DNA from: Pontederia crassipes
Lineage: Eukaryota > Streptophyta > Magnoliopsida > Commelinales > Pontederiaceae
Reading direction: 5' to 3'
DNA: 64,000 nt
Assembly (NCBI GenBank): GCA_030549335.1
Contig: CM060189.1
Span: 53,500,953 to 53,564,952 of the forward strand
Shown here: positions 48,404 through 60,599 of the stretch, piece by piece
Numbering within the stretch: position 1 is the stretch's first letter
Layout of the letters: the number at the start of each line of letters is the position of its first letter
Position numbers and translations under genes: made by a program
Notes under the pieces: model-generated
What the model saw: the letters and a program-made list of their open reading frames with translations, nothing else
The model's database searches: none
Told to the model about the DNA's origin: nothing

Positions 48404-50974
48404 TGTAACGACCCCAATTTTTTAGAGTTAGAAAAATAATATTTTATTATTTATTTTGAGAAAAATGACCATTAATATTATTATAATAAATAATTCCGAA
48501 AATAAAGGAAAATAGGGGAGGAGTTTAATTAAGGATAAAAATGTATTATGAGATATTTATTTAAATTCGGAATTATTTAATTATTAAAACAAATCAAAAT
48601 TGTTAAAAGAGATTAATTAAAAGATTAAATTTGATTAGGATTGTAAGTTATAGATGAATTGGAGATAAATATTTAAGAGTCCTATAAATAAACCTTGAGG
48701 GTCAGCCGTCAAAGGAATTTCATTTTCTTTGTTTCTTGGTGTCCGACGGCAGAGGCATGACAAGGCATGATTCAACGTCGAACGACTACGAGGTACGTAG
48801 GGGGGATCCGTAGGTTTTTTTATTATTTTTATTGGGATTGTTACTGTTAGATTGAAAGAGGGGTCGTCATGGTTTAAAAAAAAGAAAATAGATTACTTAG
48901 GCCGAAGTAATGAAAGGATTTGTACAAAAAAACGTTCAACCAACAATTGCGTCGATGGGAAAATAAAAAGAATTGAGAGGAAATAAAAAGGATTAATCTA
49001 TGTGGATTTTGGCTTGGAAGGAAAAGTAAAAAAAAAGAATAACAAAAAAAAGGGGAGAGAACGGGCGTTAAGTTAATGGACGAAGAAACAAATATTGGGC
49101 GCAACATTTCTGTCAGCATCGCGAAGAGAAGAAAGAGGGATCTAGTAGTACCAAAAGAATAAGAAAGAAAAAAAGAGGAAAAAGAAAAGAAAATAAACAA
49201 ACGTGCGTGCAGGTGATATGGAGAGAGAGACGTGAGAAAAGAAAAGATTTATGGAAGAAAGAGATAAGTAAAGACAGAAAAGATTTTGGAAAAAAAAATA
49301 TAATGATAAAAACATGATAGTTTGCGGCCAGAGGAGGTAAGGGAAAATTAATAGAAAGACAAAAGCAAAAAAAAAAAAAGGGCAATAAGGGCCTAAGTGA
49401 ATAGGAGAGAGAAAAAAAATAAGATAAGAGTAATAGGATATCTAGAAAAGGAATAGTAAATAAAATATATGTATAAATATATATATTGAGACAGATCAGG
49501 GACTCATTTATTTTAATATGATTAGCAATAGTTAATTGATAATTTTATTATAATTGCGTTGTTGTCATTATCCTGATTTATTAATTGTAAAGTTATTGTT
49601 TACTCTGATTATACCATTATTGATTTTGTTAATTATATTTTTATGATTTCTAATTACATTCTTATCATATGTAATCAACATATTAGATCATATTGTCATC
49701 ATATTTGATCTATTTTGTTATCGTATTCAATTTTATCATTGATTATGATACTGATCCAGTAGTCTTTCTGATTGGGTCTTGTTTCACCTAAATTAAATTT
49801 CTAAAAGATAGACATTTTAGGTAAACAAGATAAAAGCTGAAAGCTGCTGGATCTCTGTGTTCTCTGATTGTCTCCAAGCCCCCGGGCCATATTGTTATTG
49901 AATTGAATTGAATTGAATGGGGCAGATAGTGGACTTAAAGGTTTGAGGCGCCATCATCCTTTAGAGAAGCTATGGCTGTCCTGTGTTTGGTAATGGTCCC
50001 CCGCCATTCACAAATAATTGTTAGCGCTATATTGTTGGGTGGCTTGCCATGGCACTGATCCCCACTGGCCTACATGAAAGAGACATGGAGTTTCCTTAAT
50101 TGACCGAGCGCTCCTCATTGAATTGGATAACTCCGAACATTGTAAATTGAATTGAATTAAAATCGAATAGAATTGAGTTAAATTGAAATCGAATTGAATT
50201 GAATTGATCATGGTCATTTGGATATTGTCGTTGACTGGAATTGCCTCCGCCCATTGAATCGAATTGAATTGTAATTGACCAATGACCATTGATATTGAAT
50301 TGAAAATTGTTAAATTGAATAGTGTCATAGTGATCAGACATTTAATTGCTAAATCAATATTGATCGATCATCTGATCTTTTTCTGATACTTCTTATTGAT
50401 TTATGACTTTATTGTCCTATTGTTATATTGAATCATCGATCCAATTGATTAGGCAATTATTAATTGCTATATCTATTGATTGGTCTTTTGACCATAACTT
50501 GATATAGTTGCTCATGTTGATAAATCATTATATTGTAAATTGATTATTGTATTGATTGCTCAATTGACTCATCATTGATTATATCTTATTTTCGATTGAG
50601 CATATTGATTGTTTAGTAGACCCTACGTACTGAGTATTTTTATACTCATGGATATTTCTCTGTACCTGGATCCGTGTAGGTGAGAGTACTTTGATAGAGG
50701 ATGATTCTGCAGGTGGCTATGCTCAGTGATAGACAGATGTTGCACATGTTCTAGATTGAGTTTCCTAGTTTTTATTATTTCCGCATTTATTAGAATTGTG
50801 AACTTATTAATATTTTAATTATTTTGAATATAATGGATTATTAGATGTTATTATTGAAAAGTCTTCCGCGTGTATTATTTATATTCCGCAAAAAAAATAT
50901 TTTATAGAAAATTGAGTAGCGCCTCTGGGACGACTCTGAGCACGTGAAAGTCACGTGGGTCTCGGGGCGTTACA
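48404..50974 (+). repeat. 3' LTR of element D (2571 bp)
   Basis: It aligns end to end with the 5' LTR. One visible difference is an 11-base duplication (GGCATGACAAG, near 48755) that the 3' LTR shares with the solo LTR but the 5' LTR lacks. It ends GGGGCGTTACA before the target repeat CTTAT. Confidence 0.92.
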
Positions 50975-52789
50975 CTTATTATGCAAGTACATCTTTTCAT
51001 TGTCAATATTCAGTGTTCATTATACCATACTATGTGCTATGCTAAGAAAAGTTATGGATATTTAAACTACAAGATCTTGTTCATGCTTATTTTTATTTTT
51101 TTATTAGTCTTGGTAGTAGTAACCTTTTCTTGAACATACTAAGCAAAAAATATATTGTGAAAAAAATTAAAAATCAAAATGGGTTAAAAAATCTTGAATA
51201 AAGTTGTGTGAAGTACAAATGTGTTTGGATAATTAGAATTGTAGAGGTTTATGCCTGACGACCTAAGAATAACTTCTCTGAGATTTATTGATTGAAAGAC
51301 TATTATAAGAATCACCTGTATGCAATACAGAGAAGCACAAAGTATTAAATCAAGACTTAAGTTCGAAATATTCATTTAAACATGGGATGTTCAGACAAGT
51401 AAGCTCTAAGGGTGCCTTAACACCTGTTGCTCTAAGACCTCTTGTCTAGGATTCATAAGTCAAAAATCCACTAAATGTACCTTCTTATGTAATCTTGCGT
51501 GAAGACTAGAACTTCTTAAATAAAAAAATATGTATTTAAGTGAAAAAGTATAAGCTTGATTAGTGCTTATGTATTCAATATTTATGTTATTACTTGATAA
51601 ATTATTTATTTTTACATGCGGCTAGACATGAGATTATTCAAAGTGTTTAACATTCAGAAACTCCATAAAGGTAAGTGCATGGAAAATGGCGAGATATTGA
51701 GTAATAACTATGAGGGAGAACAATACAAGAAAAATAGTTAGCCGCCAGTAAGGAGAGGAGTCTGTGATTGGACTTCTATATTCCTGAGTTTCTTTTTTTA
51801 ACTTGGTTTCTATACAAGCAAAACTTTAAGTTTAAAGAGTTTCATGCATACAAAGTTCAACATATTTTGGTATATTATTTGGATTGTGTTTTATAATTTA
51901 ATCATGGCATTAATCATTTCTTTTTATTTTATTCATGAATTTGATTTACTTTATTTCGGTTAACACTTTATTAAGTATCATAATAATTGGGTCGGTTACC
52001 TAATTTGTAATTACTATGCAAGAAAAACAAAATTCGAAAATTTACAAGTGAAGTAGTGATTTTCCTTAGTCGAAGTCGTGAGTATTTGATCGAAGCCCAA
52101 TTATTTTATCGAGAAGCCGCTACAATTCATTGTATATAAGACGTGAATCCCAGCACTAATATCTTCTCGCGGGCGTCATTTTTTTGAAGCTACTACTCGT
52201 TGGGCGCGTGTATGCTAATGATGTCAATTGACTATGTCATCTATATATTGGGCAATGACTAATGTATGATGTATTCAAATTTTGCCGCATGGAATCCATT
52301 TGATCTCGCGGTTGCGAGAGTGAAGGCTTTTGCTATTTCACCATATGTTTGCTGAGAAATCGAGTGCGATGAAGATGAAGAATTATCGTGGCCGGATCGT
52401 GACCGGATGCAAACTTTACGTGAGTGATTAAGGTATTAGGAAATCCAATTTAATGCATCTTAATTTTTAATCTAATTTAATGAAATGACAATTTGTAGAA
52501 ACTTCACTTTTGATTGCAATAGTTTAATCTACTTGTATTGAGTTAAAGAGATGTCAATTTATGAAAACCATAATTTAATATTTCATGCAGACTTTAATCC
52601 ATCTTAAAGATTAAATTTATCATTTTTGCTTGACTTATTTATTTTTTTATCTATTTTCATTCTATGGCCTATCTTCAACACAACTATATTATTATATTAT
52701 CTTATCTTTAATATCTATTTTACAATAGAAATGTATTTTTCAAAAATATTTTTTCTCTCTCTTATAAATTTATAAGACTAGATAATTAA
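50975..52789. other. AT-rich stretch without recognisable gene
   Basis: No conserved coding sequence is seen on either strand. A short GC-richer patch occurs at 52150-52430 ('cgcgggcg', 'gggcgcgtgt'). It may be the body of a degraded Athila-type LTR whose end follows. Confidence 0.4.
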
Positions 52790-52893
52790 TTCATCATTTG
52801 TTCGATATTCTTTACTCTTATTAATTATATTACTTGAAATACTAGTGCACTTACTAATAGATTTATTTTGATATAATATTTTATGCATCATAT
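52790..52893 (+). repeat. Fragment of an F2-type LTR end
   Basis: 'ctttactcttattaattatattacttgaaatactagtgcactt' to 'tatgcatca' parallels the end of the F2 LTR (14455-14535: 'ctttattacttgatacgactagtgcacttgc' to 'acgcatca'). No primer site follows. Confidence 0.5.
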
Positions 52894-53209
52894 GACTTCT
52901 GGCATAACTCGGGATTTCAATCTCTGCCACCAAGTAAAACACACAAACATATATATACCAGAGATCGACGAGGTCGGAGAGGGGGCCGACGGCCCCCCTC
53001 CCCCTTTGTTGCCGCGCCGACGAACGCCGAGTCGTGAAACCCTGCAGGCATCCAACCGAGAGGGATCGTGAACCCCTTTGCTACAGGCATTCGGTTCAGT
53101 TCAAGGCAATGAGTATTTGGTTTAAGCGCCTTGATTCCTATCCGTTGATGCTGCATCCGACGATTGTAATGAATTTTATGCACCTAAGTGTGTATGCACC
53201 CTAATATTC

Positions 53210-53212
<3 letters not shown>
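52894..53212. other. GC-rich island, no recognised gene
   Basis: Around 52965-53060 the sequence turns GC-rich ('ggagagggggccgacggccccc') within AT-rich DNA. An 88-codon minus frame (52917-53183) and a 62-codon plus frame overlap it. Neither has a motif I know, and the high GC alone would produce open frames. It may be an exon or untranslated part of a lost gene, or a captured piece. Confidence 0.3.

Positions 53213-53241
<29 letters not shown>
53213..53241. repeat. (AT)n microsatellite
   Basis: About 14 AT units. Confidence 0.95.
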
Positions 53242-53247
<6 letters not shown>

Positions 53248-53520
53248 TTAACGAGCGTGTGAAGCACTTTTGGTGTTAAGCTCATGTCAAACAGTTTTAG
53301 ACATACTTTTCTTTATTTTTTATATCTTTCTTCATATAGTTTAGAGGACCATATATATATAACGTGTGTATTTGTGTATATGTATTATAAAAATTATTTT
53401 GCAAGGTACTTCAATGTTCCCGGGGGAAATTGTATATGAATTATTAACACCCTTGAGTATGCATCCATCGATCTTAATCACAAAACACATCTATGCAAGA
53501 ACCCAAATTATTTCCACATG

Positions 53521-54084
53521 CACTACAAGAAAATTGCATATATGCACTACAAGAAAACACATCCAGGCAGCCGGATCCGGCCCCCAGCGGCCAGATCCAG
53601 CCGTGGGCATTCAAATCTGGCCCCCAGCGACTGGATCCGGCCGCGGGCATTCGGATCCTAGTCGCTGGCCGCCGGATCTGACCTCGGCCGGCTGGAGGCT
53701 GGATCCGGCCGCTCGACCGCTGGTGGCCGGATTCGGCCACTGGCGTTGGCCGCTGGCGGCCGAATCTGGCCGCCAACCGACTAATTTTTTTATATTATAA
53801 AAAAATTTTGCGACGGTTCCTACCGCCAAAATTTTTGGCAGTTGCGCGACCGTCGAAGTTTTCGACGGTTTCGTCGACCACCGCAAATATCGATGGTCGT
53901 GACCGTCAAAAATTCGTTGAAATTTCTGGCGTTTCTTTTCCAACCGTCGGAAATTGATTTACGACGATCATTTTTGGGACGAATCGAATCCATCGAAAAA
54001 ACCATCTAAAACGTCGTTTTCGACGATTTTCAGGAAAATTACAGACGATTTCGACCGTATGTAATTGCCATATTTCTTATAGTG
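53521..54084. mobile_element. Small non-autonomous CACTA element, 564 bp
   Basis: The left end is CACTACAAGAAAATTGCA and the right end, reversed, CACTATAAGAAATATGGCA. ATG is repeated on both sides (53518-53520 and 54085-54087), the 3-bp target size of CACTA elements. A second CACTACAAGAAAACAC starts at 53545, also preceded by ATG. The right part has the subterminal words GCGACGGTT, CCGTCGAA, TTCGACGGT and CGTCGGAAA in both orientations. The left part holds a GC-rich repeat. It has no transposase. Frames here on either strand are products of the repeat. Confidence 0.85.
53565..53785. repeat. GC-rich ~20-bp degenerate repeat inside the small CACTA
   Basis: Units follow CCGGATCCGGCCCCCAGCGG / CTGGATCCGGCCGCGGGCAT with many variants (AGATCCAG, AATCTGG). 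GGATCC/GATCCGG is the stable core. Confidence 0.75.
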
Positions 54085-54685
54085 ATGTGCGTTTCTAGAC
54101 AGTGGTCGAAACCTAGAGGCGCTTACTTCATAAGGTGAGTGGATTCATGATGCTAAACGTGCATTCTCTCTTTGAGATCATGTCTTCTTTTAAACATACA
54201 ACATTAGTTATATCGATTATCTCTTTTAATATGATCTGTCCATTTCAATCAGCCAATGACGCAACTAGCTTTATTCTCCAACTGGAGTTAAAGCAAGCAT
54301 GTTTGAATGCATGCATTGGTGATGAACAACTAGACTTTAAAGCATTCTAGGAGGTGTAGGCATGTGTGGAGTTTAGGTTGCAACAATGGGGTTTCCACAA
54401 GGATAAAAGTTTGAGCTTGATTATTGCTGTGGGGTAGTTTCCCTTCTTTGTTTTGGTCTGCTCAAGGTTTGCATTCGTCATTTCTACAATATTAACAGAG
54501 TCTTCACATTATGATATGCTTTCATATATAAATATAAATATAAAAGATAATACAATTATTGAACATTCAGAGCACAGTACTGGTGGAGCCACACAGTGGA
54601 CAAAAGAAGAAATCACCAGTACTATGAGTGTCATGTTAGAGGAGGACATTATAGGCCTGGAATATGTTAGAATGTCATTTGAAAA
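54085..54685 (+). pseudogene. Unidentified decayed coding-like stretch
   Basis: A plus-strand reading from about 54240 to 54500 is protein-like: 'ILQLELKQACLNACIGDEQL', then 'ACVEFRLQQWGFHKDKSLSL', then a hydrophobic run that could be a membrane segment. The composition is unlike the retroelement domains nearby, and I do not recognise the family. It could be a captured host gene piece or a part of an element I cannot place. It is not intact. Confidence 0.35.
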
Positions 54686-55681
54686 TTATTACGAAAGGAG
54701 AAAAAGAGATTGCACAAACACAATACGATATTCACCCTAAACTAGACTACGTCCTCGGACGGTGGCTCTCTTTGTTATGGAATATTAATAATTTCAAGAA
54801 TGCAAAATAACCTAACTGTCATGGAGTTTATATAGGAAACTCCAATATAAAATAGCGAGACCCCCGTAGGGTACCTACTTCATCAACAAACAATTCAACT
54901 AATCAAGATGTTTCTTCATAGTGATATCTACTTTCATACGTAGGGTGAATAGACATTGCTTCAACATTGGTGAGATACTTCATCATATACAGACTCTCGA
55001 GTCTTAACCACATACTGACCGTCGTTTCTTCATCTACGACCTCGATTATCACCTCATCTGTAAGAAACAACGGAGTCATCGAGTGCGCCTTCTCCTCCTG
55101 TGCTGCCAAATTAACGAGGTTGATCTCTTTTTTTGTCCTTCGAATCTTCCTCCTTTGATTTGTTCTTAGACACATTTGTGAGTGGCACTCATACTCTTGT
55201 TGCTTCAGAAATGCCTGCAAAAATTGTTTCTACCGGTGAACTTCTTCACCTTCACGTTATGCGACGTCGTCTCTTTGTCTGATCGAGAATCGCTGACGAA
55301 TCCTAAGGCTTTGATACTAGTTTGTTATGAAATGAGAGAGAGATATCGCACAAAAATAGAAGAACACACGAGACTTACGAAGTTCACCTTAAATTGAGCT
55401 ACGTTCTTGGATGGTGACTTTCTTTTGTTATGGAATATTGATTATTATAAGGATGTGAAATAACCCAGCCACAATGGAGTTTATATAAGAAACTCCAATA
55501 CAAAATAGCAAACAAAAATTCTAAAACCCTCTAGCCCCAACCCCCATGGGGGATGGGCGGCTTCGCCGTCCTCGCTTGACTAACAAAGGGGATCACATAG
55601 GGTTATAACTGGATTCAGATTCGAGGCATTATAAAAAAACATAGGGTTACAACTGGGTTCATATTCAAGGCATTATCAACA
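54686..55681 (-). mobile_element. Short deleted copia element on the minus strand
   Basis: Two related copies flank it: 54686-54888 and 55324-55681 share 'tttgttatggaatattgattatt', 'ggagtttatataggaaactccaata' and the end CAACA. Just left of the right copy, 'ggctttgatactag' (55308-55321) is a worn complement of the Met-type primer site. Between them on the minus strand (54903-55220) is part of a copia gag: 'EKAHSMTPLFLTDEVIIEV' and 'LWLRLESLYMMKYL'-like text. Most of the coding region is absent and the element is broken. Confidence 0.65.
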
Positions 55682-55730
55682 AAAATATTATCTACATTAT
55701 TTTCTACATGGAACAAAAAATTAATTATAA

Positions 55731-57598
55731 TGGAGTTAGTGATAGTGATGTAACAGTTATGGACATGTCTTATGATGTGCTATTATTAGTAATAGTGGTG
55801 TATTAGTGCTAGAATATGACCATGTTTTATCTTACGTTTATAAATATTTATCTCCGTATTCTCCTCTTACACCTTCTCAATTTATATAATTATTTACATG
55901 ACACTTCATTTTAGCTTTTAATGAACTAAGAATTGATATGTTTTCTCCAAATTATTCCTTGTTATTTCTATTTTGTGCTAAATTATTTTCTTATTTTATC
56001 TTCAGTCTCCAACAAGTTTTTGTATCATATCAAAATATTTGAGTTGGTGTTTGAACACATTATCTCCAAATCTTGAAGTTTCTAACAAGTGCAATTAATC
56101 AGTGCATTAACAAACAAAAGAGTGGAGTAAAATTTGATTGTGAATGGAGGTAATTTAAATTTCTCCAAAGCTTAGATTCCCATTTTCAAAGGTTATAATT
56201 ATGAGTTTTGGACTATAAAAATGAATATATTATTCATGTCACAAGACCTTTGGGATTTGATTGAGAATGGATATGTAGATCAAGGGAGATTAAAGGAAAA
56301 GAATGATGCAAAGGCCTTATTTCTTATTCAACAAGTATGGAGTGTATTTCAAAAAGAGTACCAAGGAACATCAAAGGTAATTACAGTTTAAATAGAAACT
56401 TTTTGTCTAGATTTTGAGTTTATTGATGAAATCAAATGAGTTTGTTCACAAATTCAAGAAGTAACAATTTTGTTTAGTCAAATGAGATCTTATGGAGAAA
56501 AACTTGATGATGAATTGTTGTTTCTATGTTTATTTTTTCTTCTCTTTGTATTAGGCCTTAATCTTCCTCTCATATAACCAAAAAATGAAAACCATAGGAA
56601 GTACGAGATGTTATACAACAAGTTATGGTTGTGGATGGGTGTACGTTGTTTAGTAGCATCTCGGTGGTTTAATTGAATGCTTAGGTTAGACTTGTCGGCA
56701 AATACTAAGACCTGTGACATGGATTACTTTGAAACCTCCTCTTTAGTTGTTCGATTCACTGTTATGTGCATTACTATTTCTCTTGTTGTTCACTTGTATT
56801 GCCATTTGTTTCAGCAAGATGTAAAGAATTACCTTCTTCATGACGATTTGGAACAATTCCTAGGCTACACTGTTTAGGAGTATTATAGGATGTTGAGATA
56901 TTTGAAAGAGACCATTGGGATGTTTGTAGGATTGAGATATTTGAAAGGTAGTCTCAAAAGGAAATTATTTATCGAAGATCACCTAAACTTTCAAGATTGG
57001 ACATTGTAGATTATGCAGATGCAAACTAGGCAGCTAATGTTGAAAATAAACATTCAAATTTTGTCTATTGTGTAGATGCGGACTAGACAACTAATATTGA
57101 AGATAGACATTCAACTACTAGGCATTGTGTTTTATTAGGTAAATATATATTATATATGATGTTAGCATGTTGTGAGCCATTGTGAGTAAATCTACTTTAT
57201 TATAGCTTGGAATGGAATTTGACAATCCCGCATAGTTAATGTGTGATAATAAGATTGCTATCTATTGCAAATAATTTGTATTTCACGAATGTATAGATGC
57301 GGACTAGACAACTAATATTGAAGATAGACATTCAACTACTAGGCATTGTGTTTTATTAGGTAAATATATATTATATATGATGTTAGCATGTTGTGAGCCA
57401 TTGTGAGTAAATCTACTTTATTATAGCTTGGAATGGAATTTGACAATCCCGCATAGTTAATGTGTGATAATAAGACTGCAATCTGTTGCAAATAATTTGT
57501 ATTTCACGAATGTACAAAGCCTATAAAATGGACTATCATATTTGTTCGAGACATGATGATGTATATTAGACATGTTCCCTCAAATCAACAATTACTAG
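55731..57598 (+). mobile_element. Copia fragment on the plus strand, interrupted by LTR G
   Basis: A possible LTR runs from TGGAGTTAGTGATAG (55731) to GTCTCCAACA (56014), with TATAAATATTTA at 55839-55850 and a worn primer site (GTATCATATC) after it. Then come a copia gag part (about 56205-56520, 'MSQDLWDLIENGYVD', 'DAKALFLIQQ', 'MRSYGEKLDDE'), a reverse transcriptase piece (about 56700-56860, 'MDYFETSSLVVRFT', 'FQQDVKN') and an RNase H part (about 56880-57590, 'DRHSTT'- and 'HVPSNQQL'-like text). The LTR at 57599 breaks it at that last motif. The coding parts are heavily broken with large losses between them. Confidence 0.75.
57073..57514 (+). repeat. 221-bp tandem duplication in the copia RNase H region
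   Basis: TAGATGCGGACTAGACAACT begins at 57073 and again at 57294, and both copies run to TTTCACGAATGTA with only a few differences (ATTGCTATCTATTG against ACTGCAATCTGTTG). The near identity points to a recent event in DNA that is otherwise old. Confidence 0.9.
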
Positions 57599-59905
57599 TG
57601 TAACGCCCGACGACCAACTTAAAAAAAAAAGATAAACTTGAAATAGAAAAAGGAAAAGAAGAGGATGGAAAGGATTAAAACAAATAGAAGGATAAAAACC
57701 AAATAGAGGAAAAGATAAATAGGAAATAAAGTTTTAAAATATGAGGGGATTAAATCAAATCTTGGACTCCCAATTGTTTTCAAATTCCTCCCTTATAAAT
57801 ATGAGGACAAACTAAACAAATTAGCCCCTCTATTTTTCTCCACAAGGCAGCCCTAATTTTCATGCGTCTCTCTCCCCCTCTCCCACGCCGAGCTGCTACC
57901 GCCCAACAGGAGATCAGTTGGGAGATTAGGACACCGACGAACGTGGACGACGAGTTTGGACAGAGAGGAACGACCGGAATAAAGAAGAAGAGGAAGAGGA
58001 AGAACACGAAGAAGAAGAAGAAGACTGCAGATTAGTTTCTGGACAAAAATTAATAAGGTATGGAAGTAGAATAGATTCATGATAGAATCCTGATTTTAGA
58101 TTTGAAGCATGTTCTAGTTTGTCCCTAGATATAGTCTGATGTTCTACGATGTCAATTGATGTCGGCCATTGCTGGAAAAGATGAACGGAACAAGTACTAT
58201 GCACTCGCACAGTTTCTGCGTAAGAAGAACCCAGTCTGGGTTCACTGGAATACGGCCCGGACAGGTCCAAACTCGGATCGAGTTCTGTGAACTCGACCCG
58301 GATCTGCTATTGTCGCGCTCTCTTTGCTCTGCAATAGGATGAACCCGGTTCGAGTTCCACACACGACAAAGATGTCGGACGCGACGGCCACCCCGACTCG
58401 ATGACGACCCGACCCAGCTCGCGTGTAACCCGAACTCGGCCCGGGTTTAACTCTATTTTTTTCGAGAATGATGTCCGATGAACTTGGCCCGAGTTCTACC
58501 TGACTCGGCCTGAGTTCCGATACGAATTATGATGATTTTATGATGTTTAGACCCCTGATTTATGTGCTTAATCCGGATCTATGTCGTGATATGATTATGT
58601 TATTTACGTCTTTAATAATGATGATGTCTATTATGACTTTATGATGACTTAATTTAGATCCAATCATATCTATGATGACACTGAACCATATTCATCGATC
58701 TTGATCTACCTTATGACGATGATGATTATGATGTTCATGTATTTCCGATTTCTCTCCATGATCCTATCTTGTAGCTCTGATTAAGTTTATATAATAATGA
58801 TGATTATTAGGACCCTTGATCAGTATGATTTATTGATTCTTTTTTATGATGACCAAATCTTAATCATGATTCTTATGTCCTAATGAAGATAAATTAAAGG
58901 CGGCAAGATAAAAGATGAAAAATGTTAAATGGAGAGCTCTTTTTATGATGGACTGGTGATGACCAGTTATGTGCTGACTCCGGTCAGTTATGGGCTGACT
59001 ACGATCAGTTATGGGCTGGCTCTGATGATGAAGGACTGGTTGAGGCAGGCCTCCCCGTGGGTTGAAATATACCGTCCTATAAGTCAAAGATGAATAATAA
59101 GATGATGAAGAAGATAAAGCACTAATAGTGAAATCTCATTATGATGATTACTGGCTCTTGTCATTTATATGATGATCTTTTCATGATCTTTTTATCAGTT
59201 ATTAATATGATCCAATAAAGATGATTCATTCCATGATTATCCATGTTCATACGACGATTCCTCATGATTCTTTTTATGATGATGATTTCATAATCATGAT
59301 GATCGGCTTTTGCTTCCTTTATGATGATTTATCATAATCTATCCTGATCTTCGATCTTACAATCTCAAGAAGATGACGATCTATGAAATACCTATCCATA
59401 TGCCAAGTTATAAGACTTCTTTTACCCATATGATGATGATGTCTATTTTCTTTCTATATGATGATGATATTCTTATGATTCTTGTCTAGTATCATGATAT
59501 TATGATGATATTTATCTTACTCCCATACTGAGTTGCAAAACTCATAGGGAGGTTTCTCCCCTGCATGTCCTTAAATGCAGGAACAGATTTAATGATGAAG
59601 GTGGCCAACGGTGACAGATCGAGCTCGTAGGTGACTGCACATGGGTATCTTGAGTCCTTTAGTTTGATGTACTAGCTTTCTTTTAGACTCACATGAAGTT
59701 CTTTATCAGTCTTACACATATTATGATATCACACTCTTTTATTATTTAATGATGATTAGTCTTTCGCTTTTATCGATGTCGAGTTGACCAGTCAAATTCT
59801 TATTTTTGGTCAATATGACGTACACGTAAGGATGACCCGTAGCATTCTCGAAGCTTATTGTGCCACGTGGCGGGGTGCGATTTGGGGGCGAGTTTGTGTT
59901 TTCTT
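57599..59905 (+). repeat. Chromovirus-type LTR (family G), right end uncertain
   Basis: It starts TGTAACGCCCGACGACC inside copia RNase H text, has TTATAAATATGAGG (about 57791) as TATA box, and a late part 'ctcccatactgagttgcaaaactcatagggaggtttctcccctgcatg' and 'gtcgagttgaccagtcaaa', parallel to B and D. GC-rich 'gactcggcccgagtt' words crowd 58240-58520, a ~24-bp triplet repeat (TCAGTTATGGGCTGACT) is at 58960-59025, and GATGAT runs fill the rest. The end near 'gtggcggggtgcgatttgggggcg' lacks a clear GTTACA, and the target repeat ACTAG is not found on the right, so it may be truncated. Minus-strand frames at 57780-58362 are not genes. Confidence 0.65.
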
Positions 59906-60134
59906 CGCTTTTTTATTGCATATATATGTAACAAGTCACAATGAAGAACAATATTATAATATTGGGCCAGCTAGATAAATCACGAAATGGCGCCAATCCA
60001 ATTCAATTCAATGTTAACCCCTTTTAATATTTAATCGGGAAAAAGTAGTCGAACAAAAAAATTGGTGATTCGATTGAACTAGTTTAATCTAGTTCAAAAT
60101 CAAATTTAAAGTGTTAAGAGGAAAGTTAATAGGA
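59906..60134. other. Short unassigned stretch
   Basis: AT-rich, no gene. It ends at GGA before the CACTA end. Confidence 0.6.
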
Positions 60135-60590
60135 CACTACAAGAAAATTAGCAATTAGCGACTTAAGGTTGGAGACGCTAGGGAGGCGTTATTACGTCTT
60201 TATTGTGAAGAGTGTCTCCTTCGCGTCTAACTAGCGCCACAAAATTGAGACACTGGAACTCGGTGGCTAGTGGCGTCGCACTAGAGTCAAAGATGTTGAG
60301 ACGCAACTAGCGTCACATATTGATGCTATATCGATGGTATTAAGATGCGATGTTTGCGGCTGCGCGAAGCAGGACCGCGTCGCTAAGTCGACGCGCAAGG
60401 GGCGATAGACGTGAGACGCTCTTCCGGCGCCCACGTGTGGCTAATGTAGGCGCTAGTAAGGCGCTAGATTGACACAAATATGATTGTGCGTCACCAATGA
60501 GACGCTAAGATGGAGCTAAGTGCGATATATTTAAATTAGCGTCGACATGCGTTTAGACGCCAATGAGACGCTATGGTGTCGCTATTTGCA
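60135..60590. repeat. Left subterminal repeat zone of the large CACTA
   Basis: It has many copies of the word GAGACGCT / AGCGTC(T/A) in both orientations. In CACTA elements such zones bind the element-coded regulatory protein. Confidence 0.75.
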
Positions 60591-60599
60591 CATTTTTTT

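Larger units (their letters stand above)
42427..50974 (+). mobile_element. Chromovirus-like Ty3 element D, 8.5 kb, with perfect target repeat
   Basis: The LTRs are 42427-44990 and 48404-50974. CTTAT stands on both sides (42422-42426 and 50975-50979). A Met-type primer site follows the 5' LTR, a gag region with knuckle lies at about 45390-46290, and a badly decayed pol at about 46700-48150. LTR difference is about 2% in the first 600 bases and less further on, which under usual plant rates means about a million years or less. The outside looks whole; the coding part has very many breaks. Confidence 0.92.

Noticed and set aside
53474-53943. Pro/Gly/Arg-rich frames on both strands
   Set aside because: They are made by the GGATCC-rich repeat of the small CACTA element.
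57780-58362. Several minus-strand frames with Ser and Pro runs
   Set aside because: They fall across the TATA region and GAAGAA simple repeats of LTR G, and different frames overlap without any domain.
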